Position numbers and translations under genes: made by a program
The notes under the pieces: model-generated
The model's input: only the letters and a program-made list of their open reading frames with translations
Database searches by the model: none
Told to the model about the DNA's origin: nothing
Shown: in pieces, positions 1-5,160 of the stretch
How the letters are laid out: each line of letters opens with the position of its first letter
Numbering within the stretch: position 1 is the first letter of the stretch
Assembly: GCA_947165405.1 (NCBI GenBank)
Contig: CAMVAG010000143.1
Coordinates: 1-5,160 of the forward strand
Source of the DNA: an uncultured Selenomonadales bacterium
Lineage (GTDB): Bacteria; Bacillota; Negativicutes; Selenomonadales; Selenomonadaceae
Reading direction: 5' to 3'
DNA: 5,160 bases

Positions 1-507
1 AAAAATCTTTGGGAGGCGTTCGCGGGCGAATCTCAAGCGCGCAACAAATACACCTACTATGCAAGCGTCGCCAAGAAGAACGGCTATCAACAAATCGCCG
101 CGCTTTTCCTCAAGACTGCCGAAAACGAAAAGGAACACGCAAAACTTTGGTTTAAAGCTCTGGGCGAATTGGGCAGCGTCGAAGAAAATCTTTTGCACGC
201 GGCTGACGGCGAAAACTTCGAATGGACTGACATGTATGCCCGCATGGCTCGTGAGGCCGACGAGGAAGGCTTCCCCGAATTGGCGGAACAGTTCAGAGGC
301 GTTGCTGCGATTGAGAAACATCACGAGGAACGTTATCGCAAGCTGTTAAAGAACGTCGAGGCGCGTGAAGTCTTCAAGAAAGCCGGCGTTCAAGTTTGGG
401 AATGCAGAAATTGCGGGCACATCGTCGTAGGCACGCAAGCTCCCGAACTCTGCCCCGTCTGCAATCACCCGCAATCTTTCTTTGAAATCAACGCAGAAAA
501 TTATTGA
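1..507 (+). CDS. Rubrerythrin, 5'-truncated by the window edge
   Basis: Non-haem iron peroxidase of anaerobes that reduces hydrogen peroxide in the cytoplasm, with electrons passing from a rubredoxin-type centre to a diiron site. Reading frame 1 is open from base 1 to TGA at 505-507 and gives 168 residues. About 20 N-terminal residues are probably missing, judging from the usual length near 190. The ferritin-like domain fills visible residues 1-125: GES with Glu10, the first ExxH at Glu43-His46, carboxylates around Glu85/Glu88, and the second ExxH at Glu105-His108. A C-terminal rubredoxin-like domain has CRNC (Cys135, Cys138) and CPVC (Cys151, Cys154); the 12-residue gap is the short rubrerythrin spacing. 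All expected metal ligands in the visible part are present, so the gene looks intact apart from the cut. It converges with the glycosyltransferase gene and is followed by its own terminator. Promoter and regulation lie outside the window. Confidence 0.96.
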   Translation, partial: KNLWEAFAGESQARNKYTYYASVAKKNGYQQIAALFLKTAENEKEHAKLWFKALGELGSVEENLLHAADGENFEWTDMYARMAREADEEGFPELAEQFRGVAAIEKHHEERYRKLLKNVEAREVFKKAGVQVWECRNCGHIVVGTQAPELCPVCNHPQSFFEINAENY

Positions 508-515
508 GCATTTTT

Positions 516-585
516 AGCTGTTAGCTGTTAGCCGTTAGCTGTTAGAAAAATTTTTCTGAAAGCTGAAAGCTAAAAGCTGACAGCT
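516..585. repeat. Heptanucleotide repeat array, mirrored around position 550/551
   Basis: Ten consecutive 7-base units with no spacer, five per arm. The outer four units of each arm are variants of AGCTGTT on the left and of GAAAGCT on the right. The two central units join to form the perfect 14-base palindrome AGAAAAATTTTTCT (544-557). The units differ only at a few positions, which looks like slippage or duplication of a 7-base seed followed by divergence. Two further units of the same kind sit at 5142-5155. Confidence 0.85.
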
Positions 586-590
586 TTTTT
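516..590 (+). terminator. Heptad-repeat hairpin terminator after rubrerythrin
   Basis: Eight bases after the rubrerythrin stop lies a 70-base imperfect inverted repeat with two 35-base arms (516-550 and 551-585). Each arm consists of five heptamers. The left arm reads AGCTGTT twice, AGCCGTT, AGCTGTT, AGAAAAA. The right arm reads TTTTTCT, GAAAGCT twice, AAAAGCT, GACAGCT. The right arm is close to the reverse complement of the left, with a few mismatches and several G-U pairs in RNA. It is followed by T585-T590, as in a rho-independent terminator for + strand transcripts. The T run contains the TAA stop of the converging glycosyltransferase gene (589-591). On the - strand no T run follows the outer stem, so termination in that direction is less certain. 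The heptad periodicity is odd for an ordinary terminator. Confidence 0.75.
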
Positions 591-1737
591 ATTTGCCGAG
601 CCTGCGGAAAATTTCCTTGCAATGATTTGTATATTCTCGACGGAAAGAAATAAAATGTCTGCCGTAGACAAGCCCGCGCTCTTCAATCTGTTCGATTAAA
701 GATTTTTCATAGTCGGTGGTCAGCAAAAGGTGCGGCAACTTCTCGCGTGTCAAGTCATTGACAAGCTGCAGGTAGTCTTTCGGATCGCAAATAAAAATTT
801 TGTCGGTAAGATAATCGTCCTCTTGAATCATCTTCGCCAAAAATTTCATAACACATCTGCTGCGAATAACACGCAAGGAAGCAAAACGTTTCGTCGGCAG
901 ATATTGCAGAGCGGATTTCCCGTGAGCAAATTCGCGAAGCAGTCGAGTTAAAGCCACGCTTTCCAAAGAATTTTCCAAAGCGAAATTATAATCTTTGTTG
1001 TCCATTTTATCGCGAAGAGGACGCAGGTCGTAACCGGCTTTCAAAAAAAGTTTTGTGTAAGCCTCGGCACTGCATTTATACCAGCCGTGACAACCGAACG
1101 GAATTTTATTTCCGATTCGCCTTAGGAAACGGTCGGGGAAAAAATCGACGGCAAAATAAGTGGCGACCTCAATCGGCGCAGTGTTAAAAATTATGTCGTC
1201 TCGGACGCCGCACATGCCGAAGAAAGCATCTTCGAAATAATCTTCAAGAAAATAATTCCAATCCGGCAGGGCAACGCACTCCGTCAAAAGTTTATGAAAA
1301 GTCTTGACTTTGCGAAGAGAGAAGCCGCCGTTGCCGACACGCGGAACTTTGTTATTTTGTTTGTAACCGTACCACGAATGATAGGCGACGGGCGCGCCGA
1401 TATAATCGTAGCCGAGCGAACAAAAAAATTCCAGCGCGTCATAGAAAACGAACGCGTCCAGCTGATAAATCAAAATGTAATCGAAATCAAGAAAAGCCTC
1501 GTAAAAAAACGGCGACAGCATGAGGGTATTGTATCCCGTTATGTCTTTAAAAAATCGTTCGTCGACTGCGGCAACGTTATCGGTCGGTTCGAAGTAGGAA
1601 AAAAATTTTCCTTCGGGCGCGATAAAAATAATCGGATACTTGCCCAAAACTTTTCTGACTTGCGCGAGCGAAATTTTTTCAAACTCATCAAGTTCCTCTT
1701 TGTAAGTCGGAATGACCACGGCGACTTTTGCGGACAA
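589..1737 (-). CDS. DUF5672 family glycosyltransferase-like protein with C-terminal extension
   Basis: Probable sugar transferase (GT-A-like fold) of 382 residues; its donor and acceptor cannot be told from sequence. The N-terminus (residues 4-50) has VAVVIPTYKEE and a GKYPIIFIAPEG segment usual in these proteins. The DUF5672 core follows at about 55-245: YQLDAFVF (91-98, a DxD-like metal or nucleotide-sugar site around Asp94), YDYIGAPV (110-117), VGNGGFSLR (134-142), EDYFEDAFFG (165-174) and FGCHGW (214-219). No signal peptide or membrane segment is visible, so it is probably cytoplasmic. Residues 250-305 look helical, and 309-382 suggest a separate small alpha/beta domain. The start is TTG at 1737: GAGGTG lies 7 bases upstream and an in-frame TGA occurs two codons before it, so no ATG start is possible further out. 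A role in a surface polysaccharide or protein glycosylation is inferred from the family only; no other glycan gene is in view. Confidence 0.85.
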   Translation of the reverse strand: MSAKVAVVIPTYKEELDEFEKISLAQVRKVLGKYPIIFIAPEGKFFSYFEPTDNVAAVDERFFKDITGYNTLMLSPFFYEAFLDFDYILIYQLDAFVFYDALEFFCSLGYDYIGAPVAYHSWYGYKQNNKVPRVGNGGFSLRKVKTFHKLLTECVALPDWNYFLEDYFEDAFFGMCGVRDDIIFNTAPIEVATYFAVDFFPDRFLRRIGNKIPFGCHGWYKCSAEAYTKLFLKAGYDLRPLRDKMDNKDYNFALENSLESVALTRLLREFAHGKSALQYLPTKRFASLRVIRSRCVMKFLAKMIQEDDYLTDKIFICDPKDYLQLVNDLTREKLPHLLLTTDYEKSLIEQIEERGLVYGRHFISFRREYTNHCKEIFRRLGK

Positions 1738-1895
1738 AATTTTTCACCTCGTTAATTGAGTTGGAATCGGCTGACGTTGCCGACGTTGTTCACTTCGATT
1801 GAGGGTTCAATGATTTTTATGTTTTAAATCTACTTTTTCTTTGTTGCGTCATCCGTGACGGCCGGGTTTATCCTCACCGCTGCGCTTAAATTTTT
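1738..1895. other. Spacer between pncB and the glycosyltransferase gene
   Basis: This 158-base stretch has no complete gene with a normal start. It holds three small 5-bp hairpins: CGTCA/TGACG at 1847-1860, ATTGA/TCAAT at 1798-1811 and TCGGC/GCCGA at 1767-1783. None is followed by a T run on the - strand, so no clear terminator after pncB is seen. No good -35/-10 pair was found for the glycosyltransferase gene either. In the frame of pncB the spacer is broken only by TAG (1832-1830) and TAA (1826-1824), and otherwise reads like protein. Confidence 0.5.
1745..1750 (-). promoter_or_regulatory. Ribosome binding site fixing the TTG start of the glycosyltransferase
   Basis: GAGGTG on the - strand, 7 bases before TTG at 1737-1735. 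An in-frame TGA lies between the two, at 1746-1744, so the only upstream choices are TTG and a non-standard ATT. This makes the TTG start well supported. Confidence 0.75.
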
Positions 1896-3356
1896 TCAGC
1901 TGTCCATGTTCGAGCGCGTCTTGTGCAAGAGGCTCATCTTCATATCGTAGTAATCGGGCGTCATGTCGAGGTAGTGGCGGTGAGGATTTTCAAAGCGTTG
2001 CTCCTCCTGCCAAATTTCTTTTTCAAGTTGATGCCTGACGTAATCGCGAACTTCATGCAACGTCGGCAAATTTTCGACGCGCCGCCCGTCTTTGACGTAA
2101 AGCTTGGAGAGTTTTTTGGCAGTGAAATTTTCAAAGCGGCGATTCTTCCACGGCTTGACCGGGTCAACGTAACGATAGGGCTTGCTCAAGTCGACGGTCT
2201 CGTCAAACAGCGCGATTAAATCTGCGACGGCGTGTCCTGCCTCGTCGTAGACGCGATAAATATTTTTCAAGCCGGGGTTCGTGATTTTCTCGACGTTCTC
2301 ACTGACTTTGATTCGCGGAACGAATTGCCCGCCTTCCTCGACGGCGACAATCTTATAAACCGCACCGAAGACCGGTTCAGATTTTGCAGTTATCAATCTT
2401 TCACCGACGCCGAACGAATCAATCGCCGCGCCTTGACTAATCAGAGAGGTTATCGTGAATTCGTCGAGGCTGTTCGAAGCGACAATCTTGCAATCGTTCA
2501 AGCCGGCGTCGTCAAGCATCTTGCGAATTTTTTTTGAAAGATAAGCCAAGTCACCCGAATCAATCCTCACGCCGCGCAGACGTTTGCCTTGAGGTTCCAA
2601 AACTTCTTTGGCGACACGAATCGCATTGGGAATGCCGCTGTGAATAACGTCGTAGGTGTCGACAAGCAGCGTCGTTGAGTCGGGATAAACTTCGGCGTAA
2701 CGTTTGAAAGCTTCGAACTCGTTGCGGAAATACATAACCCAGCTGTGAGCCATCGTGCCGTTGACGGGAATGTTAAAGAGTTGCCCCGCGCTGACGGTTG
2801 CCGTGCCGTTGACGCCGCCGATAAATGCTGCGCGTGCTCCGTAAGTTGCGGCGTCCATGTTGTGAGCGCGACGTGCTCCGAAATCCGAAACGGAACGACC
2901 TTCCGCAGCCCGAACGATTCGCCGCGCTTTGGTTGCGATTAAAGATTGATGATTGACTTGCGCAAGTATAGCCGTTTCGACAAGTTGAGCGTCAATCAAA
3001 TTTGCGACGACGGTCATGAAGGGTTCATTGGGATACATAATCGTGCCTTCGGGGAAAGCGTAAATGTCTCCGCGAAAATGAAAATCCTTGAGGCTCTCCA
3101 GAAAATCCTCGTTGAAAATTTTTTGTTCGCGCAGATAGTCAATGTCCTTCGCACTGAACTGCATATTCTCAACGTACTCGATAACCTGTTCAAGCCCGGC
3201 GAAAATCGCGAAGCCGCCCGCGTCGGGGTTGCGCCGATAAAAAACGTCGAACGCCACGCGAGTATTTTCTCCGCCGTTGACAAAGTAGCCGTTCGCCATC
3301 GTCATCTCATAAAAATCCATCATCATGGACAAATTTCTTTTATCAAATTGCGACAT
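1896..3356 (-). CDS. pncB: Nicotinate phosphoribosyltransferase (NAPRTase)
   Basis: Joins nicotinate to phosphoribosyl pyrophosphate, with ATP hydrolysis, to give nicotinate mononucleotide. This is the entry step of the Preiss-Handler NAD salvage route in the cytoplasm. The protein has 486 residues, the normal length for the Firmicutes type. Visible family motifs are the N-terminal MMDFYEMTMANGYF, DFGARRAHNMDAA (158-170), GTMAHS (200-205, containing the His expected to be phosphorylated), VDTYD (232-236), RIDSGDL (264-270, phosphate binding), ASNSLDE (293-299) and GVGERL (316-321). No key residue appears lost. ATG at 3356 is preceded by GGAGG at a 7-base spacing, and the protein aligns from its first residues with the usual N-terminus. 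It lies 92 bases downstream of nadK, the last enzyme of NADP synthesis, with a terminator-like hairpin between them. That hairpin suggests either a separate promoter or attenuation control. The protein ends normally at TGA. Confidence 0.97.
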   Translation of the reverse strand: MSQFDKRNLSMMMDFYEMTMANGYFVNGGENTRVAFDVFYRRNPDAGGFAIFAGLEQVIEYVENMQFSAKDIDYLREQKIFNEDFLESLKDFHFRGDIYAFPEGTIMYPNEPFMTVVANLIDAQLVETAILAQVNHQSLIATKARRIVRAAEGRSVSDFGARRAHNMDAATYGARAAFIGGVNGTATVSAGQLFNIPVNGTMAHSWVMYFRNEFEAFKRYAEVYPDSTTLLVDTYDVIHSGIPNAIRVAKEVLEPQGKRLRGVRIDSGDLAYLSKKIRKMLDDAGLNDCKIVASNSLDEFTITSLISQGAAIDSFGVGERLITAKSEPVFGAVYKIVAVEEGGQFVPRIKVSENVEKITNPGLKNIYRVYDEAGHAVADLIALFDETVDLSKPYRYVDPVKPWKNRRFENFTAKKLSKLYVKDGRRVENLPTLHEVRDYVRHQLEKEIWQEEQRFENPHRHYLDMTPDYYDMKMSLLHKTRSNMDS

Positions 3357-3363
3357 GAAAATT

Positions 3364-3368
3364 CCTCC
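3364..3368 (-). promoter_or_regulatory. Ribosome binding site of pncB, abutting a T tract
   Basis: GGAGG on the - strand, 7 bases before ATG at 3356. It follows directly on the T tract of the hairpin at 3369-3402, so the terminator ends exactly where the translation signal begins. Confidence 0.85.
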
Positions 3369-3402
3369 AAAAAAAAAACCTTAACTCTTCCAAATCAAGG
3401 TT
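3369..3402 (-). terminator. Terminator-like hairpin between nadK and pncB (possible attenuator)
   Basis: On the - strand AACCTTGA (3402-3395) can pair with TTAAGGTT (3384-3377) over eight base pairs with one G-U, around a 10-base loop. Eight further T follow (ten in a row at 3378-3369, two of them in the stem). The layout is that of a rho-independent terminator, though the stem is short and only moderately GC-rich. It lies 46 bases after the nadK stop and ends against the pncB ribosome binding site. It may simply end the tlyA-nadK transcript, or control entry into pncB. No convincing promoter was seen after it and before pncB, as there is almost no room. Confidence 0.6.
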
Positions 3403-3448
3403 GATATTTGTTATTGCCGAAAAAATTCCTTTAAGCCTTAAAAATTTT

Positions 3449-4339
3449 TCAGCTCCACATTTTTGCTTTGAGCACGTCGTAATAATTTTTGTCGTCGAAC
3501 TTGACAATCTGCGCGGACTCGGCGGCCTTGCGGACAACAACGTCGTCGCCGGGTTGAATTTTATGACTGACTTGCCCGTCGAGCGTAACCATGACATCTT
3601 GCGTCGCCGAAATTTTTATCAAGACCTCGTCGTCCTCGTTGACAATGAGCGGTCGCATTTGGAAAGTGTGTGCGCAAATCGGCGTCAATAAAAGCGCGCG
3701 AATCGTCGGATTTAAAATGGGACCACCCGCGCTCAAAGAATAAGCCGTCGAACCCGTCGGGCTTGAGACAATCAAACCGTCTGCCTTGTAATCCATGAGG
3801 TGCGTTTGATTAATGTAGAGACCGAGCCGCAACATCCTCGCGACGCCGCCTTTGGTTATGACCACGTCGTTGATTGCGTTGCCCAAAAATTTTTCGCCGA
3901 GTTCGTTGCGAACGTAGCCGCTCAAAAGAAGTCGACGCTCAACGCGATATTGTCCCGCCAAAATTTTTGCAAGACGCCCTTCAAGTTCACGCGGCTCAAT
4001 GTCAGCCAAAAAGCCGAGCGTGCCGAGATTTATTCCGCAGACGGGAACGCTTTGCCCGCCGAATCTTCTGCACACGCCGAGCAAAGTTCCGTCGCCGCCG
4101 ATTGAAAGTGCCATATCAACGTGAACGCGTTCGACGCAGGGCAAGCCGTATTCCTCTTTGCGAAATTGACGTGCCTCGGTCGCGGGCATGACGAGCCGCA
4201 CGTTTTTGTTGTGATAGAAATTAAAAATGCGGTCGACAATCTCGCCTGCCCGCCGCTTGCTCATGTTCGGGAGAACCGCCAACTGCATCATGCCGGCGTC
4301 GACGCCGAACGTCGTACCGAAAATATTTTGTCGTGCCAT
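3449..4339 (-). CDS. nadK: NAD kinase
   Basis: ATP- (or polyphosphate-) dependent NAD kinase making NADP in the cytoplasm; 296 residues, a usual length for bacteria. Motifs, numbered from the ATG: LSIGGDGTLL (78-87, catalytic Asp83), GINLGTLGFLAD (102-113), NAINDVVI (154-161, Asn157-Asp158 contact NAD), ADGLIVSSPTGSTAYSLSAGGPI (186-208, Gly-rich nucleotide site) and LDGQ (253-256). ATG at 4339 is chosen because GAGGAG stands 8 bases upstream and the codon shares its A with the tlyA stop, as TGATG. A TTG one codon earlier (4342) is possible but only 5 bases from the same site. About 16 residues precede MQLAVLPNMSK, where many relatives begin, but the methionines there have no ribosome binding site. 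Co-transcribed and probably translationally coupled with tlyA, the common Bacillota order; argR and recN, often next in that order, are absent here. Confidence 0.95.
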   Translation of the reverse strand: MARQNIFGTTFGVDAGMMQLAVLPNMSKRRAGEIVDRIFNFYHNKNVRLVMPATEARQFRKEEYGLPCVERVHVDMALSIGGDGTLLGVCRRFGGQSVPVCGINLGTLGFLADIEPRELEGRLAKILAGQYRVERRLLLSGYVRNELGEKFLGNAINDVVITKGGVARMLRLGLYINQTHLMDYKADGLIVSSPTGSTAYSLSAGGPILNPTIRALLLTPICAHTFQMRPLIVNEDDEVLIKISATQDVMVTLDGQVSHKIQPGDDVVVRKAAESAQIVKFDDKNYYDVLKAKMWS

Positions 4340-5130
4340 CAATTTAACTCCTCGTGAGCCGAATTAACCACGGATAAAATTTCAAAGTCCGCCGCCGAAA
4401 AATTTTTTGTCAGATAAGCAAGGTACTCGATATTTCCTTCGGGACCTTTGATTGGCGAAAAATCCAAGCCGCTGATTCCGAAGCCCAAACTTGTCGCGAA
4501 GTTCAAAACTTTTTCGATAACCGCCGCATGAATTTTTTTATCGCGGACGACACCTTTCTTGCCGACGTGTTCGCGCCCCGCCTCGAATTGCGGCTTTATC
4601 AAAGCAACGACTTCGCCCGAATCTTTCAGCACGTCAAAGACAATCGGCAAAACTTTTTCCAACGAGATAAACGCCACATCGATTGAAACAAATTCCAGTT
4701 CGTCAAAAAAATCGTTGCGCGTGACGTTGCGAATATTCGTGCGCTCCATGTTGACGACTTGAACATTGCTGCGAAGTTTCCAAGCCAGTTGACCGTAGCC
4801 GACATCAATCGCGTAAACTTTTTTCGCGCCGTGTTGCAACATGCAATCGGTAAAGCCGCCCGTCGACGCACCGACATCCGCCGCAATCTTTCCGCTCAAA
4901 ATAATTTTGAAAACGTCGAGAGCCTTTTGAAGTTTCAAGCCGCCGCGACTGACGAAAGGCATTTCCTCGCCGAGAATTTTAATTTCTGCGTCAAGAGGAA
5001 TGAGCGTGCCGGCTTTGTCGACCTTCTGCCCGTTGACCAAAATTTTTCCTGCCATAATCATTGCTTTGGCGCGGGCGCGGCTGTCGAAAAAATTTTTCTC
5101 CGTCAATAAAACGTCGAGTCGTTCTTTCAT
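4339..5130 (-). CDS. tlyA: TlyA family rRNA 2'-O-methyltransferase (S4 domain plus FtsJ-like domain)
   Basis: S-adenosylmethionine-dependent ribose methyltransferase acting on rRNA. The mycobacterial member methylates cytidines of 16S and 23S rRNA and sets capreomycin sensitivity; some members were also called haemolysins. The protein has 263 residues. An N-terminal S4 RNA-binding domain (about 2-60) begins ERLDVLLTEKNFFDSRARAK and includes GKILVNGQKV. It leads into FVSRGGLKLQKAL (59-71), a linker-side signature of the family. The Rossmann-type methyltransferase part has DVGASTGGFTDCML (85-98, cofactor binding), YAIDVGYGQL (106-115), SIDVAFISL (149-157), ALIKPQFEAG (176-185) and GNIEYLAYL (232-240). 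ATG at 5130 is the only start, because an in-frame TGA lies at 5157-5155. The ribosome binding site is weak (GGTGA, 4 bases away), which would fit coupling to an upstream gene; dxs is the usual neighbour in Bacillota but is not in view. Its stop overlaps the nadK start by one base. Confidence 0.94.
   Translation of the reverse strand: MKERLDVLLTEKNFFDSRARAKAMIMAGKILVNGQKVDKAGTLIPLDAEIKILGEEMPFVSRGGLKLQKALDVFKIILSGKIAADVGASTGGFTDCMLQHGAKKVYAIDVGYGQLAWKLRSNVQVVNMERTNIRNVTRNDFFDELEFVSIDVAFISLEKVLPIVFDVLKDSGEVVALIKPQFEAGREHVGKKGVVRDKKIHAAVIEKVLNFATSLGFGISGLDFSPIKGPEGNIEYLAYLTKNFSAADFEILSVVNSAHEELN
4348..4353 (-). promoter_or_regulatory. Ribosome binding site of nadK inside the end of tlyA
   Basis: GAGGAG on the - strand lies within the last codons of tlyA, 8 bases before ATG at 4339 and 5 bases before the alternative TTG at 4342. 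The spacing favours the ATG. Confidence 0.75.
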
Positions 5131-5141
5131 GTCGTCACCAT

Positions 5142-5155
5142 AGCTTTCAGCTTTT
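5142..5155. repeat. Two heptad units matching the terminator array
   Basis: On the - strand the sequence reads AAAAGCT GAAAGCT (5155-5142). Both units also occur in the right arm of the array at 558-578. Only two units are visible before the window ends, so this could be one edge of a second array or chance similarity. Confidence 0.45.
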
Positions 5156-5160
5156 CAATT

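Noticed and set aside
59..349. Open frame on the + strand inside the rubrerythrin gene
   Set aside because: It is out of frame with a clear rubrerythrin, its translation is basic and low in pattern, and it has no family motif.
516..585. Heptad array considered as a CRISPR or direct-repeat locus
   Set aside because: The units are 7 bases with no spacers and the array forms one inverted repeat ending in a T run, so it is a hairpin terminator.
1294..1755. 153-codon open frame on the + strand opposite the glycosyltransferase gene
   Set aside because: It is fully antisense to a gene with strong motifs and a supported start; its composition is that expected from the complementary strand.
1896..1898. 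Programmed read-through of the pncB stop codon
   Set aside because: The protein already has the normal family length at this TGA, and nothing around it resembles a read-through or selenocysteine signal.
2946..3404. 152-codon open frame on the + strand opposite the 5' part of pncB
   Set aside because: It is antisense to the conserved N-terminal half of NAPRTase, and no family is recognisable in the translation.
3357..3448. Known NAD-responsive riboswitch before pncB
   Set aside because: The gap is short and AT-rich, and I see no conserved riboswitch core; only a hairpin with a possible alternative pairing can be supported.
4340..4342. TTG as start codon of nadK
   Set aside because: The ATG next to it has the better distance to GAGGAG and forms the usual TGATG overlap; the difference is one residue only.
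4759..5109. 116-codon open frame on the + strand opposite tlyA
   Set aside because: It is antisense to the S4 and cofactor-binding parts of TlyA, without its own ribosome binding site or motif.

Overview
The window carries five protein genes: one on the + strand, cut by the left edge, and four on the - strand. All five belong to recognisable families. The set suggests an anaerobic member of the Bacillota: a rubrerythrin, the tlyA-nadK pair typical of that phylum, and a Firmicutes-type nicotinate phosphoribosyltransferase. Negativicutes or Clostridia seem most likely, but the rank below phylum is a guess. Base composition is moderate, and strong purine-rich ribosome binding sites precede three of the genes.

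Left part (1-590): the 3' end of a rubrerythrin gene on the + strand, then an unusual transcription terminator made of two mirrored arms of five heptanucleotides each, ending in a T run. The terminator lies between two convergent genes, and its T run contains the stop codon of the next gene on the - strand.

Middle part (589-3356, - strand): a DUF5672 glycosyltransferase-like gene that starts at TTG, a 158-base spacer with odd coding-like character, and pncB for nicotinate phosphoribosyltransferase.

Right part (3357-5160, - strand): tlyA (rRNA 2'-O-methyltransferase) and nadK (NAD kinase) share one base in a TGATG stop/start and are surely co-transcribed. A terminator-like hairpin with a T tract lies between nadK and pncB, directly against the pncB ribosome binding site. 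nadK and pncB are linked by function: PncB makes nicotinate mononucleotide from salvaged nicotinate, and NadK converts the resulting NAD to NADP. The hairpin could separate the two transcription units or act as an attenuator for pncB.

No mobile element, RNA gene, CRISPR array or clearly new system is visible. The non-coding items most worth a second look are the heptad-built terminator (with two matching heptads at the far right edge), the pncB leader hairpin, and the spacer that stays coding-like in the pncB frame. The C-terminal extension of the glycosyltransferase is the most interesting protein feature.
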